A stretch of DNA of 21,790 nucleotides from an uncultured Bacteroidales bacterium. GTDB taxonomy: Bacteria > Bacteroidota > Bacteroidia > Bacteroidales > P3. The first letter of the stretch is position 1; every line of letters starts with the position of its first letter. Location: assembly GCA_937884485.1 (NCBI GenBank), contig CALGCG010000003.1:1-21790 (forward strand), given 5' to 3'. The translations under genes and the position numbers were made by a program. The notes beneath the pieces were generated by a model that did not search any database, was not told the origin of the DNA, and saw only the letters and a program-made list of their open reading frames with translations. Below are positions 1-6,149 of the stretch, in pieces.

Positions 1-1
1 C

Positions 2-91
2 GCCCGTCCCGCCATGGGCAAGACCTCCTTTGCGCTGAATATCGGTCTGAACGTGGCGAAAAAGTACGCATCCACCGTGGCGATCTTCTCC
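2..91 (+). pseudogene. dnaB: Fragment of replicative DNA helicase DnaB (Walker A region)
   Basis: Reading the + strand from base 2 gives ARPAMGKTSFALNIGLN followed by VAKKYASTVAIFS. This is the P-loop and following strand of the RecA-like domain of DnaB, the hexameric replicative helicase; the family normally continues as VAIFSLEMS. After the VAIFS codons (77-91) the frame turns into SSRSRR and DnaB similarity is lost, while the opposite strand becomes a convincing radical SAM gene. Only about 30 codons of a gene of roughly 500 are present. It may be a true 5'-truncated remnant, but an assembly chimera through a short shared stretch is more likely. The identity of the fragment is quite secure; its biological reality is not. 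Confidence 0.6.
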
Positions 92-480
92 AGCAGGTCG
101 CGCCGCGTCAGCGGCTCGCCGCCCGCCAGGAGGCAGAAGTTGACGCCTATCTCTGCGGCGTCGCTGAAGATGGTGTGCCACTGCTCGGGCGTCAGGGTGG
201 CCTTGGTGGATTGCCCCGGGTCGGAGGCGATGCCGTTCTTGCGGGCGTAGCAGCCCTTGCACTGCAGGTTGCACGTCGTGGCGATGCTGGCGATGAGGAA
301 CGGCGGCACCTCGAGGCCGTCCTTCTCAAGCACCTCCTTGCGGCGACGCTCGCTCTTGGTGAAAAGTTTTTGCATGCGCGCCACAAAGCGCGCCTCGTGG
401 GGATTGGAGAGCACGTTCAGGTAGGCGCGGCCCATGATGCCGCGGATGCTCTCCGACATATATGCTGCCAGGTCGGTCAC
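77..480 (-). CDS. Radical SAM protein, 3' end lost (partial)
   Basis: The minus strand from 480 downward encodes a radical SAM enzyme N-terminus. Counting from the ATG at 459, the iron-sulfur cluster motif is TTCNLQCKGCYAR, with CX3CX2C cysteines at residues 63, 67 and 70. The SAM-binding motif GGEP follows after LLAGG, then TRRDLLEKIA. About 50 residues precede the cluster motif. The start may be GTG 480 (VTDLAAYMSES) or ATG 459. The gene lies 60 bases after the MarR stop codon on the same strand, so it is probably the third gene of the peroxidase/regulator operon. Past about base 77 the frame stays open but reads FFATFRPIFSAKEV instead of the expected strand such as IFPIFTNG, so the true C-terminal part is missing. 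The substrate cannot be told: it could be a SPASM-type or other peptide- or cofactor-modifying enzyme. Confidence 0.8.
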
Positions 481-492
481 TGTCTTTCTTTT

Positions 493-516
493 TGGAGCGC
501 CGGCGTCCCGCCGGCA
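493..516. repeat. GC-rich hairpin repeat, family 1, copy 1
   Basis: Arms GCCGGCG (499-505) and CGCCGGC (509-515) enclose a 3-base loop. The 24-base unit recurs at 7318-7341 with one change, which falls in the loop. It sits between the MarR stop and the radical SAM start. There is no T-run, so it is not a classical terminator; it looks like a REP-type interspersed element. Confidence 0.75.
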
Positions 517-540
517 CATGGTTTCAACGTTTCTATACCC

Positions 541-990
541 TTACTTCGCCGTGCTTTTCTTCAGGATCTCAATCAGCTGGTCCAGCGCTTCCGCCATGGC
601 TGTGGCCTGCTGCTGCGACGGGGAGCATCCGCTGAGCGACAGGGCCATGCAGGAGGGGATGTCCTTGGCCTGCTCCTCCAGACGCGCACCCTTGCGTGTC
701 AGGCTGACGAGGGTCTGGCGGCTGTCGGCGGTGCCTTTCTTGCGCACCACAAGCCCTTCTTTCTCCATGCGTTGCATGAGGGGCGTAAGGGTGTTGGACT
801 CGAGCATGAGCCGCTTGGAGATTTCGCTCACCGTCTGGTGGTCCTTCTCCCACAGCACCATCAGCACCAGATACTGCGGATAGGTCAAGCCCAGCGGCTC
901 AAGCAGCGGGCGGTAGGCCTGCGTGATGAGCCGCGAGGCGGTGTAGAGACGGAAACAGACCTGGTTGTCCAGTTTCAGTTGTTCGTACAT
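541..990 (-). CDS. OhrR-like MarR-family peroxide-sensing repressor
   Basis: This 149-residue protein has the MarR winged-helix layout. Its N-terminus, LDNQVCFRLYTASRLITQAY then LTYPQYLVLMVLWE, is the OhrR signature. Aligned with Bacillus subtilis OhrR (known: reactive Cys15 held by Tyr29 and Tyr40), Cys12, Tyr26 and Tyr37 fall at the matching positions. Additional cysteines at 114 and 122 could act as a resolving partner, as in two-Cys OhrR proteins. The winged helix spans roughly residues 50-100 (VSEISKRLMLESNTLTPLMQRMEKEGLV, DSRQ wing). It starts 31 bases after the glutathione peroxidase stop, in one operon. I infer that it represses this operon from the palindromes at 1605-1616 and 1684-1695 and is released by organic hydroperoxides. 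It may differ from OhrR proper in its ligand, since the neighbour is a GPx rather than Ohr. Confidence 0.85.
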   Translation of the reverse strand: MYEQLKLDNQVCFRLYTASRLITQAYRPLLEPLGLTYPQYLVLMVLWEKDHQTVSEISKRLMLESNTLTPLMQRMEKEGLVVRKKGTADSRQTLVSLTRKGARLEEQAKDIPSCMALSLSGCSPSQQQATAMAEALDQLIEILKKSTAK

Positions 991-998
991 TTCTTTCA

Positions 999-1027
999 GT
1001 TAAGAGTTAGGAGTTAAGAGTTTAGAG
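999..1027 (-). repeat. TAA-containing heptamer array between gpx and marR
   Basis: On the minus strand the spacer reads as repeats of (T)TAACTCN: TAAACTC, TTAACTC, CTAACTC, TTAACTG, then AAAGAA and the MarR ATG. The first TAA is the stop codon of the peroxidase. The same array occurs at four other places in this window. Confidence 0.8.
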
Positions 1028-1573
1028 GGCTTTCTCGATGTCCTTCTCCATGTCGGCGGGATCGGTGGTGGGGGCGTAGCGCAGCACCGTCTTGCCGTCC
1101 TTGGCCACGAGGAACTTGGTGAAGTTCCACAGGATGTCGCTCTCCTTCTCCACGCTCTTGCTCAGGCCTTTGAGCATCGTGTGCGTCGCCTTGGCCTTCA
1201 GGCCCTTGTACTCCTCGGTGGGAGCCTGCGCCTTGAGGAAGGTGAACACCGGGCACTCATCCTTGCCGTTGACGTCGACCTTCTTCATAATCTGGAACGT
1301 CACGCCGTAGTTGACGCGGCAGAACTCCTCAATCTCGCCGTCGGTGCCGGGGTCCTGCTCCTTGAACTGGTTGCAGGGGAAGCCGATGACCACCAGGCCG
1401 CGGTCGCGGTACTTCTCGTTGAGCTGCTCCAGGGCGTCGAACTGGGGCGTGAAGCCGCACTTCGAGGCCGTGTTGATGATCAGCATCGGCTTGCCCTCGA
1501 ACTGGGCGAAATCAATCTCTTTGCCGTTCGATGCAACGGCTTTGTACTCGTAGATAGAACCTTTAATTTCCAT
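1022..1573 (-). CDS. Glutathione peroxidase-family thiol peroxidase
   Basis: This 183-residue protein has the normal length for a bacterial GPx/BtuE-type peroxidase that reduces hydrogen peroxide and organic hydroperoxides with thiols, usually thioredoxin. The peroxidatic cysteine is Cys39 in INTASKCGFTPQ. The second motif GFPCNQF is at residues 64-70, and the tryptophan/asparagine of the catalytic tetrad are in ILWNF (Trp149, Asn150). Cys85 (EEFC) sits where thioredoxin-dependent GPx enzymes carry their resolving cysteine. There is no signal peptide, so it is cytoplasmic. It is the first gene of the operon with the OhrR-like regulator. Its promoter (-7 box TATATTTG, 1618-1625 on the minus strand) is followed directly by a palindromic operator. 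The start ATG at 1573 is preceded by an A-rich leader. Confidence 0.93.
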   Translation of the reverse strand: MEIKGSIYEYKAVASNGKEIDFAQFEGKPMLIINTASKCGFTPQFDALEQLNEKYRDRGLVVIGFPCNQFKEQDPGTDGEIEEFCRVNYGVTFQIMKKVDVNGKDECPVFTFLKAQAPTEEYKGLKAKATHTMLKGLSKSVEKESDILWNFTKFLVAKDGKTVLRYAPTTDPADMEKDIEKAL

Positions 1574-1604
1574 AATGACAATGTTTTATTTGTTTTTGAT
1601 TTAA

Positions 1605-1616
1605 ATCGTACACGAT
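1605..1616 (-). promoter_or_regulatory. Probable OhrR-like operator 1 at the gpx promoter
   Basis: ATCGTACACGAT is a near-perfect palindrome (one mismatched pair) inside an AT-rich setting. It lies immediately downstream of the minus-strand -7 box TATATTTG (1618-1625), so a bound dimer would cover the transcription start. A second copy in mirrored context lies at 1684-1695. Assignment to the MarR-family gene of this operon is inferred from proximity. Confidence 0.6.
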
Positions 1617-1617
1617 G

Positions 1618-1625
1618 CAAATATA
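1618..1625 (-). promoter_or_regulatory. Bacteroidota -7 promoter element for gpx
   Basis: The minus strand reads TATATTTG, a full match to TAnnTTTG, about 45 bases upstream of the gpx start. The -33 element is not clear. Operator 1 abuts it on the downstream side. Confidence 0.55.
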
Positions 1626-1683
1626 CAAATTAAATCTGAATTATGACCATTAAATGATGAATTTATAGAAATTTAATATTTGT

Positions 1684-1695
1684 ATCGTGCACGAT
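1684..1695 (+). promoter_or_regulatory. Probable OhrR-like operator 2, divergent copy
   Basis: ATCGTGCACGAT is a perfect 12-base palindrome. It is preceded on the + strand by TTAATATTTGT, mirroring the arrangement at operator 1 (TATATTTGC then the palindrome). The two centres are 79 bases apart. The + strand -7-like sequence AATATTTG matches the consensus in all but its first base. No gene follows for ~375 bases. Confidence 0.5.
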
Positions 1696-1742
1696 TTAAT
1701 TGCGCCTCGTTCCTATCCCCTCCGCTTCGGGTCCCGCGGCAG

Positions 1743-1798
1743 CCCTGTCCCTATCCATTTTGGGTGTGTTCTATCGAATAGCGATAAATCCGACAGGG
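1743..1798. other. Nested stem-loop potential in a gene-free stretch
   Basis: CCCTGTC (1743-1749) pairs with GACAGGG (1792-1798), and inside it TATCG (1772-1776) pairs with CGATA (1782-1786). The structure lies 50-100 bases downstream of operator 2. It could be a structured leader or small RNA, a terminator without a T-run, or chance. The surrounding stretch 1700-2058 has no open reading frame I would trust. Confidence 0.3.
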
Positions 1799-1834
1799 AC
1801 CCTCTTCGCCCCCTCTTCGCCCTTTGTTCGGCCC

Positions 1835-1934
1835 TTCTTATATAGTTCTTATATCGTTCACATATAGTTCTTATATAGTTCTTATATACTGTATATAGGA
1901 ACTATATGAGAAGTATATAAGAAGTATATAGGAA
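1835..1934. repeat. 11-bp phased repeat palindrome, element A
   Basis: Five copies of an 11-base unit close to TTCTTATATAG run rightward from 1835. They meet four inverted copies at a centre ATATAC-T-GTATAT (centre base 1890), making a ~95-base cruciform-capable dyad. Pyrimidine-rich CCCTTC and purine-rich GAAGGGG close the outer ends. An inverted copy of the whole element lies at the right end of the window (21718-21790), and a single-unit version is at 21454-21483. Confidence 0.85.
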
Positions 1935-1976
1935 GGGGCGAATTGGGGGCGAATCGGGGGCGGGGCGGGGACGGGG
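1935..1976 (+). other. G-tract with G-quadruplex potential beside element A
   Basis: Six runs of four or five G (1935-38, 1945-49, 1956-60, 1962-65, 1967-70, 1973-76) are separated by 1-6 bases, which satisfies the usual G-quadruplex rule. The spacing units CGAATT and CGAATC repeat. A C-rich counterpart (TTCGCCCCCGATTCG) lies left of the inverted element at ~21690-21704, so the tract is part of the repeated unit. Confidence 0.6.
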
Positions 1977-2035
1977 AAAAGCGATGATGTTCACGGGGTT
2001 GGGGGTTGAAAGTTTGTTTTTTTTCGGCGGTCGGT

Positions 2036-2066
2036 GTTGGAGAAGGGATTTTTTTGTGTATTTTTG
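2036..2066 (+). promoter_or_regulatory. Promoter of the RNA methyltransferase gene
   Basis: The -33-like element TTGG (2036-2039), a 19-base spacer and the -7 box TATTTTTG (2059-2066) match the Bacteroidota promoter form. The -7 box ends only five bases before the ATG at 2072, so transcription would begin at or within a base or two of the start codon. Confidence 0.55.
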
Positions 2067-2071
2067 CAGGC

Positions 2072-2881
2072 ATGAATGTAATTGAAATCAATAGTCTTGA
2101 TGTGCCGGAGGTGGCTGTGTATGCGCACCTTACGGAGGCGCAGCTGCGCTGCCGGCTGGAGCCCGAGAAGGGTGTTTTCATCGTGGAGAGCGAGAAGGTG
2201 ATCCGTGTGGCGCTGGCGGCGGGCTGGAAGCCGCTGTCGTTCCTGGCTGAGAGGAAATATGTTGACACCCAGGTGCGTGCCCTGTGCGAGGGCCTGGGGG
2301 AGGTGCCGGTCTATACGGCCGAGCGCGAGGTGCTGGCGGGGCTGACGGGCTATGCGCTGACGCGCGGGGTGCTGTGCGCCATGCGGAGGCCGGTGCGCAT
2401 GCCGAGTGTGGAGGAGGTGATAGGGGGCGAGGGCGACGGAGGCAGGCGCCGTGTGGTGGTGCTGGACGGGGTGGTGAACTCGGAGAACACCGGGGCCATC
2501 TTCCGTGCCGCCGCGGCGCTGGGCATGGATGCCGTGCTGCTGACGCGCACCTGCTGCGACCCGCTGAACCGCCGTGCCTGCCGTGTGAGCATGGGCACGG
2601 TGTTCCAGGTGCCGTGGACGTGGCTGGACCACTACGGACAGCTGAGGGAGTGCGGCTACAAGACCGTGGCCATGGCCCTGACTGACCGCTCCGTCGGCAT
2701 CGGCGACCCTGTGCTGCGCGAGCCCGAGCGGCTGGCCATCATCATGGGCACCGAGGGCGACGGCTTGAGCTCCGCGGTGCTGCAGGGCTGCGACTACGTG
2801 GCCAAGATACCCATGCAGCGCGGCGTCGACTCGCTCAATGTGGCCGCTGCCGCCGCCGTGGCCTTCTACCAGCTGGGGTGA
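2072..2881 (+). CDS. TrmH/SpoU-family RNA 2'-O-ribose methyltransferase
   Basis: With the start at ATG 2072 this is a 269-residue SpoU-type (knotted SPOUT) methyltransferase, which transfers a methyl group from SAM to the 2'-hydroxyl of a ribose in tRNA or rRNA. Motif 1 is NSENTGAIFRAA (Asn136 to Arg145), motif 2 is IIMGTEGDGLS around residue 225, and motif 3 is SLNVAAAAAVAFYQ from residue 254. The N-terminal ~110 residues form the substrate-binding domain typical of RlmB/TrmH-like paralogues (FIVESEKVIRVALAAGWKP). An in-frame ATG at 2006 would add 22 unconvincing residues and lies upstream of the promoter, so I prefer 2072. It is a single-gene unit. The RNA target cannot be assigned from sequence. 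Confidence 0.9.
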   Translation: MNVIEINSLDVPEVAVYAHLTEAQLRCRLEPEKGVFIVESEKVIRVALAAGWKPLSFLAERKYVDTQVRALCEGLGEVPVYTAEREVLAGLTGYALTRGVLCAMRRPVRMPSVEEVIGGEGDGGRRRVVVLDGVVNSENTGAIFRAAAALGMDAVLLTRTCCDPLNRRACRVSMGTVFQVPWTWLDHYGQLRECGYKTVAMALTDRSVGIGDPVLREPERLAIIMGTEGDGLSSAVLQGCDYVAKIPMQRGVDSLNVAAAAAVAFYQLG

Positions 2882-3007
2882 GCGGAGGCAGAATGGGTTG
2901 TTAAATCTTGTTAAATTTTTGTGCCGGTTGTAGAACTTTAGGAAAAAACCTGTTATACTATAGGTATAAAAGTTTTTTTTTGAAGTCGAACTTTATACTT
3001 TAGTAAA

Positions 3008-6000
3008 ATGAAAAAGACAATCCAACATGTTTTCATGGCGGTCCTGACAGCGGTCTGCCTTTTGCCGGCAGAGGTGGAAGGCCAATGCGATGCCGTGGTG
3101 CACGACAGCCTGCCGCTGACGGAGGACTTCGAGGGGTGGAATACGGGCGTTTCCGGTCCGATGGGCGAGTGCTGGACCCGCATCAACAATGGCACATCGT
3201 TCTATTCCGGTCCCTTCGTGAAGAACCTCATGCAGTATTCCAGCGAGTTGCATACCTATGTGCCCAACAGGACGATGTATTTCCATACCTCCGTGGGGGA
3301 TGAGTGGACAGTTGGATTCCGGTCCTATCTGGTGATGCCCGAGGTGGAGGATGTGCGGGCCCTGACGGTGGACTTCAAGGTGCGCCGTCCCAATGCCCAT
3401 CCGGCCCTCGAGGTGGGTGTGATGGAGGGCACGGACACGTCGACCTTCGTGCCGATAGCGATATGCACGCCCGGCACGTACAATACGTTTGTGGACTACA
3501 GTGTGCCGCTGTCGGGCTATACGGGCGACGGGGGCAATATCGCGTTCAGGACTTTCAACGTGGGTACCTATGTGAGTGAGATCTACCTGGACGATATCGT
3601 GGTGTGGCAGGACAGCTGCGGCGCACCCTGCTGCCTGACGGCCAGCCACAGCGAGGCCGGCAGCACCCTGCACTGGATGGCGGCGGACACGACGGCGACG
3701 TTCCTGCTGGTGCTCGACGGCACGGACACCGCCGTGGTGAGCGGCAACAGCTACACCCTCGACACCCTCCCGGAGGGTTCGGAGCACACGGTGAGCCTGC
3801 GCATGCTCTGTTCGCCCGACAGCAGCGAGGCCTATACCGCCACCTTCCAGATGCCGATGCTGGCCTTGCCCTACCGGCAGGGTTTCGACAGTGTGGCCGT
3901 GCCGGCAGGCTGGCGCAAGGCCGGCGGTGGCCAGGTGGCGCTGAACAGGAACATCCCCGGCGAGGGGACGGCGGCGTTGGAATTCAGGGACGGCGCTGCT
4001 GACAATATGCTGGTGCTGCCGGTGTTCGGCTTGGAAATCAGCGAGCTGTATATAAACCTGCTGACGAGGCCCACAGGCATCAACCTCTGGGGTGCGGGCA
4101 TGATGGCCGTTGGCTATGTGACCGACGCGTACAATACGGGCACCTTTGTGGCCCGGGCCATCTTCGAACGGTCCGACTTCGAGGGGCCCGCCTACAGGGA
4201 GTGCCGTGTGGACTTCGACGGGGCTCCTGCCGGGGCTCGCATGGCGCTGCGCTATTCGGGCACCACGAATCAGGGTCAGTGGCTGGTGGATGCCGTGGAG
4301 GTGGGGCTGAACCGCTGTCCGGCGCCTGTGGCGACGGGTGTCGACCAGCTGACCGACACTTCGGCCTGCCTGCACTGGATGGCCGAGGAGACGGAAACCA
4401 CCTACCTGGTGGCCGTCGGCGCGGATACTCTGTCCACCACCGACACCGCGCTGACCCTCACGGGGCTGACTCCGGACTCGGCCTACCGTGTGCGGCTGGC
4501 GCGCATCTGCAACGACGGCGACACGGGGGCGTGGGTGAACCTCGGGTTCAGGACCGACTGCCCGACGCTTACGCATGCCGACCTGCCCCTGTCGGAGGAC
4601 TTTGAGAGTTACGCCACGGGCGACATGGCGGAGATAGGCAGCTGCTGGCGGCTGCTGACGACGGGCCACTGGGGCGTCACGGGGCGTCCATGCCCGATGC
4701 CGGTGGTCGACACGGCGGGTGTAGGCACCCAGGCGTTGGCCTTCGGCCTTCTGATTGGACACACCGACCTGGTGGTGCTGCCGGCAGTGGACTCGGTGCG
4801 CGACCTGGCACTGACTTTCCGCACGTCGACAAGCTTTCTGGACAAAGTGTTCGAGGTGGGCGTGATGACCGACCACCACGACTGGCAAACGTTCGAGCCC
4901 GTGTATGCGGTGACTCCCACGGTGCAAGGCGACTGGGAGGAATGGGAGGTGCCCTTGGCGGACTATGAGGGACTGGGCCGATATGTGGCCATAAAGGTGA
5001 AGCCTGCCGACGGCGCGGGCGACTATATGCCCGGATACCTGGACGATGTGGTGCTCGACGTGGCATCCACATGCATAAGGCCGCAGGCCGTGACGGTGGA
5101 CAGTGTGGGCGAGGACTGGGCCGCGGTGAGTGTGGTGAACCTGTCGCAGACGGGTACCTATCAGATGGTGCTGCACTCGGCCTACGGGTCGGACACTGTG
5201 ACGGTCGTCGGCGAACACCATACCTTCAGCCATCTGCGTCCCGCGACGGCCTACGAGCTAAGCGTCTGCCGTGTGTGCGACGACGGGACCCTCACCGAAG
5301 CGCTGTATCTGCTCTTCGGCACGGCCTGCGGGGCAACGGAAGTGCCCTACATCGAGGACTTCGACCTTACGGCCAACGGTGCCCTGCCTGTCTGCTGGCG
5401 CACATGGCCCAGTGGCAATGCGTTGGCTCTGCCGAGGGTGTCGGGCGAGGGCGAGGAGGCCGACCAGTACAGTCCCGATGGGTCGCAGTCGCTGTATATG
5501 GAGACGGGCTTCTTCAGAACGAGCGACTATGTGGTGCTTCCGGCTTTCGCTTTGCCGTTCGACAGCCTGCGGATTTCCTTCTGGCACCGACGTCAGGATG
5601 CCGCCGTGGGACAGCTTGCGGTGGGATACATCAACGGATACCCGGAGCCTTACACCACTGACAGCCTTGATTTTGTGGAGGTGGCGACCCTTGTTGGCGA
5701 CGACTGGACGGGGCGCGTGGACACGGTGACCTTCGACAGTGTGCCCGAAACGGCCACGCACATAGCCATCCGCTGGCACTACGAAGGGACCATGTGGAGT
5801 TCGGTGTGTATCGACAACCTGAGGGTGGAACAAAAGACGTCGGGCACGGAGCCTGAACCCGGCCCCGGCCCTGAACCTGGCCCCGGTCCGGAAGGAATAG
5901 CAACGGCCGACGGCGTGGAGTGGAGCATCAGTCCCAATCCGGCTTCTATGACGGTGGTGATAGCATGCGAGGAGGAAATGGAGGTGACGCTGCTGGACCT

Positions 6001-6142
6001 CGCGGGACGTGCGCTGACGGAGCCGAAGAAGGCCCGTGAGCGGTGCGAACTGGATGTGAGCGGGCTGGCGGAGGGTGTCTATTTCGTCCGCATGCGCATG
6101 CCGTCGGGTGTGGCTACGGGCAAGCTTGTGATACGGCGCTGA
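3008..6142 (+). CDS. Secreted modular protein with T9SS type A sorting domain
   Basis: This 1044-residue protein begins with a signal peptide (MKKTIQHVFMAVLTAVCLLPA). Four modules follow, each a jelly-roll/choice-of-anchor-J-like region opening with LPLTEDFEGW, LPYRQGFDS, LPLSEDFESY or VPYIEDFDL (about residues 36, 287, 523, 779) and containing conserved CW or GW. They alternate with three fibronectin type III-like regions (about 208-285, 440-520, 693-775; e.g. LRPATAYELSVCRVC). A Pro-Gly-Glu linker at ~948-965 leads to the C-terminal tail (ISPNPAS, LLDLAGRAL, GLAEGVYFVRM, GKLVIRR; ~973-1044). That tail is the type A signal recognised by the T9SS, so the protein should be exported and attached to the cell surface or released. 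No catalytic domain is visible; adhesion or glycan binding is a guess. It stops 7 bases before the convergent dprA stop. Confidence 0.9.
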   Translation: MKKTIQHVFMAVLTAVCLLPAEVEGQCDAVVHDSLPLTEDFEGWNTGVSGPMGECWTRINNGTSFYSGPFVKNLMQYSSELHTYVPNRTMYFHTSVGDEWTVGFRSYLVMPEVEDVRALTVDFKVRRPNAHPALEVGVMEGTDTSTFVPIAICTPGTYNTFVDYSVPLSGYTGDGGNIAFRTFNVGTYVSEIYLDDIVVWQDSCGAPCCLTASHSEAGSTLHWMAADTTATFLLVLDGTDTAVVSGNSYTLDTLPEGSEHTVSLRMLCSPDSSEAYTATFQMPMLALPYRQGFDSVAVPAGWRKAGGGQVALNRNIPGEGTAALEFRDGAADNMLVLPVFGLEISELYINLLTRPTGINLWGAGMMAVGYVTDAYNTGTFVARAIFERSDFEGPAYRECRVDFDGAPAGARMALRYSGTTNQGQWLVDAVEVGLNRCPAPVATGVDQLTDTSACLHWMAEETETTYLVAVGADTLSTTDTALTLTGLTPDSAYRVRLARICNDGDTGAWVNLGFRTDCPTLTHADLPLSEDFESYATGDMAEIGSCWRLLTTGHWGVTGRPCPMPVVDTAGVGTQALAFGLLIGHTDLVVLPAVDSVRDLALTFRTSTSFLDKVFEVGVMTDHHDWQTFEPVYAVTPTVQGDWEEWEVPLADYEGLGRYVAIKVKPADGAGDYMPGYLDDVVLDVASTCIRPQAVTVDSVGEDWAAVSVVNLSQTGTYQMVLHSAYGSDTVTVVGEHHTFSHLRPATAYELSVCRVCDDGTLTEALYLLFGTACGATEVPYIEDFDLTANGALPVCWRTWPSGNALALPRVSGEGEEADQYSPDGSQSLYMETGFFRTSDYVVLPAFALPFDSLRISFWHRRQDAAVGQLAVGYINGYPEPYTTDSLDFVEVATLVGDDWTGRVDTVTFDSVPETATHIAIRWHYEGTMWSSVCIDNLRVEQKTSGTEPEPGPGPEPGPGPEGIATADGVEWSISPNPASMTVVIACEEEMEVTLLDLAGRALTEPKKARERCELDVSGLAEGVYFVRMRMPSGVATGKLVIRR

Positions 6143-6149
6143 AGTCCGT

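Noticed and set aside
1835..1934. CRISPR-like array
   Set aside because: Units are 11 bases, directly adjacent and inverted halfway; there are no unique spacers of 25-40 bases and no cas genes.
2950..3007. Promoter or operator upstream of the T9SS gene (TTATAC-TATAG-GTATAA and TATACTTTAG)
   Set aside because: No -33/-7 pair with proper spacing could be placed, and the short inverted repeat in AT-rich DNA may be chance.
2993..5233. 746-codon open frame on the minus strand opposite the T9SS protein
   Set aside because: Its translation is rich in His, Arg and Gly without domain features and lies exactly opposite a well-supported gene with signal peptide and sorting tail. It is a by-product of G-ending codons.
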